64,000 bases of DNA from JAQVEM01 sp964601205 (GCA_964601205.1 CAZRML010000010.1:12501-76500); one strand, 5' to 3'; shown: positions 53,262 to 62,489, counted from the stretch's first letter. Notes: generated from the sequence alone by a model not told the origin. A program made the numbers and translations.

Positions 53262-54623
53262 TTATTTATTCTCCTTTAAAAAAAATTTTTTCAATTCTTT
53301 TTTAAAAACATTTTCGTCATCTATCATAACAGGTATATTATTCAAATATATTATATCTTTATTATTTTTATATGCATAATCTGTCAGAACATCTACCGAG
53401 GCTGCTTTTAATTCTGAAAGTATGGTTTCGTAATTTCTACTTACCTTAAGGTCTTCTTTTAGCTTTTTTCTATCCGCGAGGTTAAAACTCATTTTTACCA
53501 CCTTGCAACCATAATGCTTCTCCAGGTAATCTTTTATTTTAGATTCAATGACTCTACTTGATGTCATTGCCACAAATATTCTTTTCCCATATATATCAGA
53601 TAATGGCTCGGGTCTAAAAATTGTCTTAAAAACTGGAGCCCCTGGATTTATCTTCTTTATCTCTCTTTCCATAAAATCTATTTTATCCTTATCTGCCACC
53701 GGCTCCTCGCACATGGTTAATATTATTAAATCAGCAGACATTATCCTGTAAGTTCCGAGATACCCCACAATGCTTTCCCACTTCTGGCCTGCGCCTATTA
53801 CGCATATGCAGAAATCGGTCTTCACATCCGGAACAGAGGCACCGCTGCCTTCCACTATAATCAAATCAGGATTTAGTTTCTCAGCAATACTTATGCCCTC
53901 TTTTATATTGCTCATAAATATCTTACCTCCAAAACCCCCTCCGCATCTCCTGCATCCAACAGTAGTAACTCTCCCGGTCAGCGCATCTTCTATATAGTCG
54001 GAACTTGCATGCATGCCTTTATTATTAATCTCAAGCAGATATTCTGAGTCAACATTTATATTGCCCCCTTCTATTACATGTGGTTTCGCGGGGCCACCCC
54101 TGCCCATAGCAACCACGCAGACATCAACATTCTCACTCTTAAATATTTTTGATACATATGAGCTGATTGCCGTTTTGCCGATTCTCTTTCCGGTTCCGAT
54201 AATACTCACAGAAGGCTTCATGCAAATGATATCTTCCTTTTCGTAAGAAAATAAAAAATCCGGTCCCATGTAGCTGCACTTATGGTCAAGACAGAAAGAA
54301 GCTATTTTCATCCTTATAATATAATTTACCACCGGTTCATCGCTTAAGTCATAAACTATATCCGGTTTAAAATATTCAAGTGCATTCTTAAAATCTATAT
54401 CAAGATCCCTGATTATATAGACCTTTTCTCCAAAAAAATCCTCCATATCATCCAGTATTAATTTCTCGGTCCCTCCGAGAAAAATAATACCCTTAAAATT
54501 ACCGGTATAGATTTTCCTGAGCATACTAACCGCATCATAGGTTACCTGGGGATAGTGTTCACCATCAATTAATGCTACGAGATTTTTACCTTTATTATTT
54601 TTTTTCTTCAATAAATTTATCAC
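53262..54623 (-). CDS. cyclic 2,3-diphosphoglycerate synthetase
   Basis: Closes 2,3-diphosphoglycerate into its cyclic anhydride with ATP; the product stabilises proteins and stores phosphate in thermophilic methanogens. 453 residues. NLVALIDGEHYPQVTYDAV near the start, IFLGGTEKLI, DIVYDLSDEPVVNYIIRMKIAS, then the GTP-ase-like loop SIIGTGKRIGKTAISSYVS at about 138-156, VVAMGRGGPAKPHVIEGGNINVDSEYLLEINNKGMHASSDYIEDALTGRVTTVGCRRCGGGFGGKIF and DLIIVEGSGASVPDV match the archaeal enzyme family. GTG start, overlapping the metallophosphoesterase end by 29 bases; TTG 54611 is an alternative. Confidence 0.84.
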   Translation of the reverse strand: MINLLKKKNNKGKNLVALIDGEHYPQVTYDAVSMLRKIYTGNFKGIIFLGGTEKLILDDMEDFFGEKVYIIRDLDIDFKNALEYFKPDIVYDLSDEPVVNYIIRMKIASFCLDHKCSYMGPDFLFSYEKEDIICMKPSVSIIGTGKRIGKTAISSYVSKIFKSENVDVCVVAMGRGGPAKPHVIEGGNINVDSEYLLEINNKGMHASSDYIEDALTGRVTTVGCRRCGGGFGGKIFMSNIKEGISIAEKLNPDLIIVEGSGASVPDVKTDFCICVIGAGQKWESIVGYLGTYRIMSADLIILTMCEEPVADKDKIDFMEREIKKINPGAPVFKTIFRPEPLSDIYGKRIFVAMTSSRVIESKIKDYLEKHYGCKVVKMSFNLADRKKLKEDLKVSRNYETILSELKAASVDVLTDYAYKNNKDIIYLNNIPVMIDDENVFKKELKKFFLKENK

Positions 54624-55392
54624 AGAGCTTACTTTTTTCCTCTTTTCTTTTTATTCCTAAAATCTTTTCAATTTTATCGAATGGTGATCTTCTATAAATA
54701 TCAATTTCCTTATCCCTTACATATATAATATTATAGCTCGGCTCAATTCTACCCCTTAATCTCAAACAGGAAACTGTTCCGGCAGTAACTACCAGCATAT
54801 CTTCTACTCTCCATAGATAGGGTACGTGCTTGTGCCCACAAAGCACCAGGTCTACCCCCGCGTCAACCACCGTTTCAAGAACATCACCGGCATCATTTAC
54901 AATATTCCTCTCTCTTCCTGTGTTAGGGACCGATATCAGGTGATGGTGCATGGCAAATATCTTAAAATTACCTGGATTGCTCTTGCTGAATTCATTTTTT
55001 ATCCAGTCGTAATGCTCCCTTCCTATCTGACCGTTGTCAAGATCAGGCTCGCTTGAATCAGCTGCAACAATTGTAATTTTATCATTATTAAACGAAATAT
55101 ATCTACTGCCAAAAATATCTTCAAAATGCATATATCCTACATTTCTTGAATCATGGTTTCCCAGCTGAACCAGCAAATTTTTACACTTAATAGGTGACAG
55201 ATAATTTTTTACCGTATCATATTCTCTTCTGAAACCATTGGCGGTAAGGTCTCCGGTAATTATTACCACATCGGGACCAAGTTCGTTAATTTCATCGATA
55301 CATCTGGTTAACAGGCTGGGCACAAAATGTTGTTCGCCAACATGGATATCAGATATCTGAACTATCACTGTTTCTTTTTTACTGGCTGTCAT
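54595..55392 (-). CDS. calcineurin-like metallophosphoesterase
   Basis: Two-metal phosphodiesterase of the CpdA-like class (265 aa). Metal motifs in order: VQISDIHVGEQHF (D13, H15), ITGDLTANG, LGNHDSRNVGYM, FAMHHHLI and LCGHKHVPY. Tail basic. It starts the three-gene group leading to cyclic-DPG synthetase and 2-phosphoglycerate kinase and overlaps the former by 29 bases. A role in hydrolysing the cyclic product or 2,3-DPG is an attractive guess from context; cAMP or another diester is equally possible. Confidence 0.82.
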   Translation of the reverse strand: MTASKKETVIVQISDIHVGEQHFVPSLLTRCIDEINELGPDVVIITGDLTANGFRREYDTVKNYLSPIKCKNLLVQLGNHDSRNVGYMHFEDIFGSRYISFNNDKITIVAADSSEPDLDNGQIGREHYDWIKNEFSKSNPGNFKIFAMHHHLISVPNTGRERNIVNDAGDVLETVVDAGVDLVLCGHKHVPYLWRVEDMLVVTAGTVSCLRLRGRIEPSYNIIYVRDKEIDIYRRSPFDKIEKILGIKRKEEKSKLCDKFIEEKK

Positions 55393-55803
55393 TGATTCCC
55401 TTTCTTGAAATTATTTTTTAAATCCGGTTAGCTCTAATTATATATAATTTAAATATAAAAATATGTTTCATTATCCTATTCTTTAATACAAATTATAACA
55501 TGGAAGTTCATTATTGCTTTATTAAATTATCATACTTTTTAAAATCATGTTATTCTGGCCATTTATTCCCCTTTTCCATAATCAATTATTTATCCTGCCG
55601 GAGCTACTTTTTAATTCTATAAAAAGTTAAAATAAAGTACAATACAGCATAATTATAATAAATCTTTCCCTTACATCAGAAATCTAAAAAAATATTACAG
55701 GTTAAATTCAGTTTGAAAAACATCACCATTTGCCATATCTAATCGTTTTTTTTACTTAAAAAAGCATTTTTAAAAAAATAATTAATAAATAAATATCAAC
55801 TGC

Positions 55804-55832
55804 TTGACTTCGTAAAAAGCCTGTTTTAAAAT
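55804..55832 (+). promoter_or_regulatory. promoter of the sugar-uptake locus
   Basis: TTGACT at 55804-55809, 17-base spacer, TAAAAT at 55827-55832. A palindromic operator follows directly, then a leader of about 100 bases before the binding-protein gene. The space 55393-55803 holds no gene I can see. Confidence 0.65.
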
Positions 55833-55840
55833 AATGAACA

Positions 55841-55866
55841 CGAGTTTATAAACGCGAGTTTATGAA
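55841..55866 (+). promoter_or_regulatory. palindromic operator, LacI/GntR-like
   Basis: CGAGTTTATAAACGCG (55841-55856) is an almost perfect palindrome around TATA, and a second CGAGTTTAT half-site follows at 55855-55863. Position 9 bases after the -10 box fits a repressor site. No regulator gene is next to it, so the protein is unknown. Confidence 0.55.
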
Positions 55867-55942
55867 GAAAGGGGGTGAATCTAACTAACAAGCTTTTGGG
55901 CCATTACTTAAATACCAAAAACCTTAAAAAGGAGGCTAAAGA

Positions 55943-57325
55943 GTGAAAAAAGTATTTTTATGGCTAATTGTAATATCAATTATTACTGTATTTTCTGTAG
56001 TAGGCTGTGCTGCAGAAGCTGAAGAGGCTGAAGAAGCTGCTCCCGAGGAAGAAGCAGAAGAGGTAGCTGAAGAAGCTGAGCCAGCTGAAGAAGAAGAAGA
56101 AGAAGAAATGCCTGCCGAAACTATAACTTTCTGGGCTATGCCTAATGCTCCCGCCGAACCTCATCAGGCCTGGATGGAGGAGAAAGCAGCTGCCTTTAAG
56201 GAAGAGACCAATATTACTGTTGAGTTTGAGGAAGTTGGTTGGGGCGATGTTGTATCCAAAGTATCAACAGCATGTGTAACTCCGATTTGTGATGTCTCTC
56301 AGGTGGGTACCACGCAGAATCCACAGTTTGGTGCTACCGGTGGATTGCTAAACCTTGATATAGATGAATTTGGTGGAGCTGATTCCTTCCTATCTGCAAA
56401 CTTAGAATCCTGCACTCTCGATGGTAATTATTATGGTGTACCATGGTTTGCTGAATCAAGAGTTTTATTCATAAACAAGGATATGTTTGAAAAAGCAGGA
56501 GCAACAGTACCAACCACCTGGGATGAATTACTAACTGCAGGAGAGAAAATCGTAGAAGAATACGGAGAAGGCAAAGCAATTGCTATGGCAGGAACCAATG
56601 CCTGGGATTTAATACACAACTTCGCTGCACTCTTATGGCAAAATGGAGGAAGTATATTAAATGAAGATAATACTGAAGCTACATTCAACAGCCCCGAGGG
56701 AGTTGAAGCCATGACGTACTATATAAACTGGCTGGCAAAAGGACTGGCAGATCCCTCCTGCGCTGAGTACAATCAGCCACAGGCTGACGCTGCTTTCATA
56801 GCCGGTAATGTAGCTATGGTAGTTATGGGACCCTGGAATATTTCCGGTATCAATGCCGATAATCCTGATCTTAACTACGAAGTTGTCGAGCTTCCAGTAG
56901 GTCCGGCAGGAGTAAAAGGTGCTTTCTCTGGTGGAAGTAACCTGGTTATATTTGCCGAGAGTGAACATAAGGAAGCAGCAAAGAAATGGATAAACTATCT
57001 CATAAGCGATGATATCCTTATTAGTTATAACCAGCCGGACATCGCCAACATGATACCGGCAAAGCTCAGCGCTCTGGAAGATCCTTACTATCAGACCCCT
57101 GAGATGCAGACTTTTATAACAAGTCTGGGATATGCTACTGCTTATCCCCCATTAGCATCCTGGGTAGATATTGAGACTGCAATAGTCGGCGAATTCAAAA
57201 ATATTATGACTGCCTATGTTGGAAAGGCCGAGGCAGGAACAGTAACTGAAGAGGAAATAGAAACTATTGCTAAGGAATACCTGGATTCAGCTGCAGCTAA
57301 AGTTAACGAGGCTTTAGCTCAATAG
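55943..57325 (+). CDS. sugar ABC transporter substrate-binding lipoprotein (family 1)
   Basis: Captures oligosaccharides outside the membrane. GTG start with AAAAAGGAGGCTAAAGA before it. Lipoprotein signal with VVGC lipobox at about 22-25, followed by a 40-residue Glu/Ala-rich tether. The mature protein shows MalE-type features: ITFWAMPNAPAEPHQAWMEEKAAAFKEETNITVEFEEVGW, DVSQVGTTQNPQFGATGGLLNLD, YYGVPWFAESRVLFINKDMFEKAGATVPTTWDELL, MVVMGPWNISGI and FSGGSNLVIFAESEHKEAAKKWINYL. Neighbouring beta-glucan enzymes suggest cello- or gluco-oligosaccharides (inference). Confidence 0.92.
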   Translation: MKKVFLWLIVISIITVFSVVGCAAEAEEAEEAAPEEEAEEVAEEAEPAEEEEEEEMPAETITFWAMPNAPAEPHQAWMEEKAAAFKEETNITVEFEEVGWGDVVSKVSTACVTPICDVSQVGTTQNPQFGATGGLLNLDIDEFGGADSFLSANLESCTLDGNYYGVPWFAESRVLFINKDMFEKAGATVPTTWDELLTAGEKIVEEYGEGKAIAMAGTNAWDLIHNFAALLWQNGGSILNEDNTEATFNSPEGVEAMTYYINWLAKGLADPSCAEYNQPQADAAFIAGNVAMVVMGPWNISGINADNPDLNYEVVELPVGPAGVKGAFSGGSNLVIFAESEHKEAAKKWINYLISDDILISYNQPDIANMIPAKLSALEDPYYQTPEMQTFITSLGYATAYPPLASWVDIETAIVGEFKNIMTAYVGKAEAGTVTEEEIETIAKEYLDSAAAKVNEALAQ

Positions 57326-57362
57326 ATTATATTTTTTCTATTTCAGGACAGGTAATCTTTTT

Positions 57363-57413
57363 GAAGTGAGGAAGCAGTTAATTGCCAAAAGTGAAAAACT
57401 GTTTCCTCACTTC
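57363..57413 (+). terminator. intercistronic hairpin after the binding-protein gene
   Basis: GAAGTGAGGAAGCAGTT (57363-57379) pairs with AACTGTTTCCTCACTTC (57397-57413): 17 base pairs with one G-U and a 17-base loop, followed only by TTTAAAA. With so weak a T run it is more likely a partial terminator or mRNA stabiliser, keeping binding protein above permease level, as in many ABC operons. Confidence 0.65.
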
Positions 57414-57458
57414 TTTAAAACGCCTATAATTCAAGTATAAGGATAAGAGGAAGTATTT

Positions 57459-58406
57459 ATGAAAAATACCAGAAGTATGTTAGGTTCCATATCCAGAGTA
57501 ATGGGCAATATAAGAAGATACAGGATTGCCTATTATTTACTTATTCCTGCTCTCATCCTTATGTTATTGGTTCACTTTATTCCTATGATATGGGGAATTA
57601 CTATTAGCTTTCTTGACTTTGACGTACACACCATCAATGATTGGAGCAAGGCTACTTTTATAGGCTTAGATAATTATATAAACGGTTTGAACCCCATTAC
57701 TACTATAGGAGAACGCTTCCTGCGTTCCTTATGGAATGTAACTTTCTATGCAATAGTGGTCCTCTCTCTGGGTTATCTTATTGCCATGGGGGTAGCTCTG
57801 CTTTTAAATCGGAAATTTAAGGGAAGGACAATCGTTAGAGGTTTAATACTTTTACCTTATATTATTCCAGACACAGTAGCTTTCGCGGTCTGGCGGTTTA
57901 TGTTCCAGAGCAGGATAGGTATAGTGAATAAATACCTGCTGGACTGGGGCTGGATTAAAGAACCAACACTCTGGTTAATCGGCGATAAGTCCATTTATGC
58001 TGTGATGATAGCCAGTATCTGGAAAGGATGGCCTTTTACCTGTTTAATGCTGCTGGCCGGATTGCAAAGCATTCCAGATGATTTGTATGATGCAGCCAAG
58101 ATTGATGGCGCTTCTGCCTGGCAACAATTTAAATCTATTACCTTCCCTCTTCTTATCCCCGTTACTACTGTACTCTTACTCTTATCCACCATATGGACTT
58201 TCTATGCCTTTAATCAGTTTTATGTAATGCTGGGTTCAGACCCGGGATATCAAGCAGATGTTCCCTCTACTCTTATTCTAAGAGAGGCTTTTACCTCCCT
58301 GCACTATGGAATTGGTTCAGCTATGTCAGTAATCCTGATGCTAATTATGGTAGTCTTTTCTATACTTTATATTAAAAGAATCAAGCCCGGGGAAGAGATT
58401 TCATGA
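57459..58406 (+). CDS. sugar ABC transporter permease, MalF type
   Basis: 315 residues with six spans. PALILMLLVHFIPMIWGITISFLDFD at about 27-52, FLRSLWNVTFYAIVVLSLGYLIAMGVALLLNR, and the EAA loop DDLYDAAKIDGASAWQQFKSITFPLLIPVTTVLLLL at about 207-242 that contacts the ATPase. It overlaps the next permease by 4 bases (ATGA). No ATPase gene is in the window, so the pair must borrow a shared MsmX-like ATPase. Confidence 0.93.
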   Translation: MKNTRSMLGSISRVMGNIRRYRIAYYLLIPALILMLLVHFIPMIWGITISFLDFDVHTINDWSKATFIGLDNYINGLNPITTIGERFLRSLWNVTFYAIVVLSLGYLIAMGVALLLNRKFKGRTIVRGLILLPYIIPDTVAFAVWRFMFQSRIGIVNKYLLDWGWIKEPTLWLIGDKSIYAVMIASIWKGWPFTCLMLLAGLQSIPDDLYDAAKIDGASAWQQFKSITFPLLIPVTTVLLLLSTIWTFYAFNQFYVMLGSDPGYQADVPSTLILREAFTSLHYGIGSAMSVILMLIMVVFSILYIKRIKPGEEIS

Positions 58407-59281
58407 TGAATACCAGAATAAAAAAAATTATAAAAAGGGTATTCTTTTACCTTACTATAGCACTGGTCCTGGCATGGGTGCTTATGCCCTTCTTCTGGAT
58501 GGTCTCCGGTTCGTTTAAATCCACATTAGAAATCCAGGCTTCGGATATTAAGACAGCGGGCCAGGAACCCACCTGGATCCCCCGCCGTCCTACTTTAGAG
58601 AACTATCTAACCGTAAATAAAGTGGTAAAAATAGCAGATTATTTTAAAAACAGTGTGATAATAAGTCTGGGAACTATGATTTTTTGTCTTATTATTGCCG
58701 TTCTGGCCGGATACTCCATCTCCCGTTTCAGGTTCCCCGGTAGATCACCCTACACTGTAGCAGTATTGTCTACCCAGATGTTTCCAGGAATTCTCTTCCT
58801 CATTCCTTATGCTGTAATGTTTATCGGTGTAACCAGATTAACAGGTCTTCCTATGAGAAATACATACTGGGGAATGATTTTTACCTACACATCTTTTGCC
58901 CTTCCTTTTTCCATCTGGATGTTGAGGGGTTACTTTAACACTATCCCCAGAGAGATAGATGAACAGGCTCAAATTGATGGATGCAACAAAATAGGGGCTC
59001 TTTTTAGAGTCATTATTCCTCTTGCTAAACCAGGTCTTATCGCTGTCGGTATATATGGATTTATGATGGCCTGGGGCGAGATATTATTCGCTTCCGTCCT
59101 TACAGGAAAAGACACCACTACACTGGCTATCGGCATTTTGAGATACATCACTACTCAAGAAAACCGATGGGGTGGAATGATGGCCGCCTGCGTGTTAACA
59201 TCTCTTCCCGTACTGGCATTTTTTACCCTGTTACAGAAACATATGATCAGCGGTCTGACATCTGGAGCATTAAAAGAATAA
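58403..59281 (+). CDS. sugar ABC transporter permease, MalG type
   Basis: 292 residues, six spans. ALVLAWVLMPFFWMVSGSFKST at about 16-37, YFKNSVIISLGTMIFCLIIAVLAGYSISRFRFPGR, EIDEQAQIDGCNKIGALFRVIIPLAKPGLIAVGIYGFMMAW with the EAA-type loop, and a C-terminal LLQKHMISGLTSGALKE that is typical of MalG-like proteins. Partner of the MalF-type protein; a second ATG lies one codon inside. Confidence 0.93.
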   Translation: MMNTRIKKIIKRVFFYLTIALVLAWVLMPFFWMVSGSFKSTLEIQASDIKTAGQEPTWIPRRPTLENYLTVNKVVKIADYFKNSVIISLGTMIFCLIIAVLAGYSISRFRFPGRSPYTVAVLSTQMFPGILFLIPYAVMFIGVTRLTGLPMRNTYWGMIFTYTSFALPFSIWMLRGYFNTIPREIDEQAQIDGCNKIGALFRVIIPLAKPGLIAVGIYGFMMAWGEILFASVLTGKDTTTLAIGILRYITTQENRWGGMMAACVLTSLPVLAFFTLLQKHMISGLTSGALKE

Positions 59282-59296
59282 CCTGCAACTTATAAT

Positions 59297-59434
59297 ATGC
59301 TTGAATTGTGGAGTTTACGCCGGGCCGAATCCCCGACCGAAGAGAGTGGTCATCTGGGAAATACCATGAAGTTTTCTAAATTTATTACTGCGACCATACA
59401 AAATATATTTTTTAAGTACTCGCCTAGATTTTAA
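59297..59434 (+). CDS. doubtful 45-codon ORF between permease and GH9 gene
   Basis: Open frame with ATG at 59297 and TAA at 59432-59434. Its first half (LELWSLRRAESPTEESGHLGN) sits in a GC-rich block that stands out from the spacer and could be a coding remnant; the second half is AT-rich and unremarkable. No ribosome site. It may be chance or a leftover of a deleted gene. Confidence 0.15.
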   Translation: MLELWSLRRAESPTEESGHLGNTMKFSKFITATIQNIFFKYSPRF

Positions 59435-59470
59435 AAAGGATATGATTTAATACTTATAAAAAGGAGCAAA

Positions 59471-62344
59471 ATGAAAAAAATAGGGAAAGTCAGTCCATTT
59501 TTAATTGCAATCTTTACTGCAGCATTTACTATTTTTTGCTTTATTATTTTTTGTATATATCCAGCTTCCCTTGCAGCCGACCAGCCAGGGGGAATGAATA
59601 CAAAATTAATAAAGGCAGACCGGATAAATATAGACGGACTTATAGAGGAAGAAGAGTGGGGCGAGGCCATTCCCAATTATCTTAATCAGAATGAGCAGGT
59701 TGTAACAGGGAAGTCAAAGTGGAGCGGTCTGGATGACCTGAGTGCTACTATATGGGTAATGTGGGATGAAGAAAACTTATATCTGGGAGCAGTAGTAAGG
59801 GATGATTTTCCCCTGGTCAATAACTATGAAGGCACAGACCTATACAAAGGAGATTCTATTGAGCTTTATATCGGTTTTGAGCCTGAGGAATCGGGAACTT
59901 CCTATTCTCCTTATGATTTTCAATTAGGATTTGCTCCTGCAGATAAAAGTGAAAAGCCAGCCTCCTGGATCTGGTCACAGACCAGCAAAGGAGGAGTTAG
60001 AGATGCCCCGGTGGAAGGAATAGAAATAGGAGTAGGAAAAACTGATTTTCCTGGCTATAGCCTGGAAGTAAAGATTCCTTTGACTAATTTAGGCGAGATT
60101 GCTCTTAAGGTGCCACAGCGAGTTCGTTTTGACCTGGCAGTAGACGATGCCGATTCTACTTCAAGAGAGACGCAGTTAGTATGGAATATGACCAGCACAG
60201 GATGGTGCTTTCCCAACGTCTGGGGAGAAGCCATTATTGTAGAAACCTCTGAAGCATCTGAAGATGTATTGACGATAGACGCTCCAAATGAGGCATTGCC
60301 CGGAAAAACAGAAATAAGAGTACTTAAGGGTCTGGAATATCTGGAAGGTGTTAAGATTACTATAGATAGCGAAGAGTATATTAGTGATTCAGAAGGTTGC
60401 GTCGAACATCTATTTGAAGAAGAAGGATCCTTTGATATAGTGGCAGAGTCAGAGGAGGGCGAGAAGGCAACTAAACAGATTTTAATCTTAAAATATCCAC
60501 GAGCTAAAGCGGAAGAGATAACCCCACCTATAAAGGTAAATCAGGCAGGATATTTAAAAGAAGGAAAAAAATTGGCTTTTGTGAGTAATAAATCTTCTAT
60601 AACAATTGATCCCTCCTCCACTTTTGAGATTATTGATGCCGAAACTGGCGAGGTAGTGTACAGCGGACAGCTAAAAAAAATAGGTGAGGATTTAGTCTCT
60701 CCTATTTATATGGCCGACTTTACCAGGCTTGAGACTTCAGGGACCTACCAGCTCAGAATTCCCCATCTTCCCGAAAATTATCCTTTTACTGTGGACGAAG
60801 GAGAGTTTGAGAAAATAGGACTACCCCCAGGCCCACAGTATTCATTTTCTTTCCGAATTTATAATAATATATATAACGATGTATATTATAAGACTATGCG
60901 TTCCTATTATTTACAAAGGTGTGGCCAGGAAATCGACGATGCGGTATCAGGGTTAGAACACCCTGCTTGCCATACTGAAGATGCTATCTTGCGAAGCGAT
61001 GAAGAAACATACATTGATACCACTGGAGGATGGCACGATGCAGGCGATTATGGAAAGTATACCCAGACCGCAGCAGTAACTACTGGAGAGCTTTTGATGT
61101 TCTATGAACTATATCCCCAAAAATTTACTCAGAACCTGGATATTCCCGAAAGCGGGAATGGAATACCGGATATCTTAGATGAGATTAGATACGAATTAGA
61201 ATGGATGCTTAAAATGCAAAGGGAAGACGGGGCAGTCTATCACAAGGTAAATACCATAGGATTCCCTGGTTTTATAGAACCGCAAGATGATAATGACCAG
61301 CGTTACATCTACAGTATAGCCACACCCGATACAGGAAGCTTTGCTGCAGCTATGGCTCAGGCAGCCAGAGTGTATGATGAATATGACCACAATTTTGCCT
61401 CCCAATGTAGAGAAGCTGCCGAGAAGGCCTGGGATTTCCTGGAGGGAAGTGAACCACTGGTAGAACCAACTAATGATAGCACCGGAGAATATAAAGATGT
61501 GTTAGATTTAGACAACAGATTCTGGGCGGCAGCAGAATTATTCAGGCTAACAGGGCAAAAGGAATATAGTGATTTTATCCAGAGTAATTTTGATAAATTT
61601 AATCTGCCTTCCATTAAGGTATGCCCTGTAGAACCCATAGGATGGCAGAATGTCCATACCCTGGGTATGTTTGCCTATTATTTTGCCGAAGGAGGAGATA
61701 CAGCTACAAAGAATAAAATCAAAGATTTTATTCTGGAGCAGTCAGAGAAGACTATCCGCAAAATAAATAAAGATCCCTACAATATCTCTCTGGAAATGTC
61801 CGAATATGTCTGGGCTTCAAATAAAAATGCTCTTCAATCCGGGGTAAATCTTATTATAGCATATAGAATTAGTAATAATTTAGAATATCTTCAAGGAGCA
61901 TTAGACCAATTGCATTATGTCCTAGGCAGAAATCCATTAAGTAAAAGTTATGTCACCGGTATTGGGACTAATTATCCCCGACATCCACATCATAGATTAA
62001 TTATCGCCAGCGGTACTATGGTAGAAGGACTGCTGGTGGGTGGACCCAATAACAACGCAGAATCAGGAGTAGCTCCAGCCAATAAAGGGCCAAGAAGCTA
62101 TGCAGATAATCAAGACTCCTATGCCACCAACGAATATGCTATTGATTATAATGTTCCCCTGGTATGTTTGTCAGCTTACTTCTCGTACAATCCGGAGACT
62201 GAGGAGTCCGCAACCGGTACCGGAGTAGAGAAAAATAACATTGTTTTATATGTTGTTATTGCTTTTACAGCTGCAGTTCTGTTATCTATAGTAGGACTGG
62301 TAGTAATTTTGCTGGTAAAAAAGAAAAAAAATAGACAGATTTGA
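59471..62344 (+). CDS. membrane-anchored GH9 beta-glucanase with CBM9-like and CelD-N domains
   Basis: Surface endoglucanase or glucosidase, 957 residues. Order: signal/anchor 1-36; CBM9-like domain about 44-258 (INIDGLIEEEEWGEA, DDLSATIWVMWDEENLYLGAVVRDDF); Ig-like about 265-340; CelD N-terminal Ig about 352-445 (IKVNQAGYLKEGKKLAFV); GH9 catalytic (alpha/alpha)6 domain about 450-905; span 924-949 and basic KKKKNRQI tail. Catalytic marks: base aspartates in GGWHDAGDYGKY (D523, D526), HPHHR (838-842) and acid E888 in SYATNEYAIDYNVPLV. A C-terminal membrane anchor is uncommon in bacterial GH9. RBS AAAAAGGAGCAAA. Fits cello-oligosaccharide release beside the transporter. Confidence 0.93.
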   Translation: MKKIGKVSPFLIAIFTAAFTIFCFIIFCIYPASLAADQPGGMNTKLIKADRINIDGLIEEEEWGEAIPNYLNQNEQVVTGKSKWSGLDDLSATIWVMWDEENLYLGAVVRDDFPLVNNYEGTDLYKGDSIELYIGFEPEESGTSYSPYDFQLGFAPADKSEKPASWIWSQTSKGGVRDAPVEGIEIGVGKTDFPGYSLEVKIPLTNLGEIALKVPQRVRFDLAVDDADSTSRETQLVWNMTSTGWCFPNVWGEAIIVETSEASEDVLTIDAPNEALPGKTEIRVLKGLEYLEGVKITIDSEEYISDSEGCVEHLFEEEGSFDIVAESEEGEKATKQILILKYPRAKAEEITPPIKVNQAGYLKEGKKLAFVSNKSSITIDPSSTFEIIDAETGEVVYSGQLKKIGEDLVSPIYMADFTRLETSGTYQLRIPHLPENYPFTVDEGEFEKIGLPPGPQYSFSFRIYNNIYNDVYYKTMRSYYLQRCGQEIDDAVSGLEHPACHTEDAILRSDEETYIDTTGGWHDAGDYGKYTQTAAVTTGELLMFYELYPQKFTQNLDIPESGNGIPDILDEIRYELEWMLKMQREDGAVYHKVNTIGFPGFIEPQDDNDQRYIYSIATPDTGSFAAAMAQAARVYDEYDHNFASQCREAAEKAWDFLEGSEPLVEPTNDSTGEYKDVLDLDNRFWAAAELFRLTGQKEYSDFIQSNFDKFNLPSIKVCPVEPIGWQNVHTLGMFAYYFAEGGDTATKNKIKDFILEQSEKTIRKINKDPYNISLEMSEYVWASNKNALQSGVNLIIAYRISNNLEYLQGALDQLHYVLGRNPLSKSYVTGIGTNYPRHPHHRLIIASGTMVEGLLVGGPNNNAESGVAPANKGPRSYADNQDSYATNEYAIDYNVPLVCLSAYFSYNPETEESATGTGVEKNNIVLYVVIAFTAAVLLSIVGLVVILLVKKKKNRQI

Positions 62345-62489
62345 TACCGGTCGTGATACTTCTATAGGCATTCATAATAGATTTGATGGTCAATATCCGG
62401 AATCAGTACCAGTGTATGGTAACTTTCAATATTAAAAATTATTATAATGAGATCATGTAATAACACGAAGCAAAATTAGAGTTCCAGAT

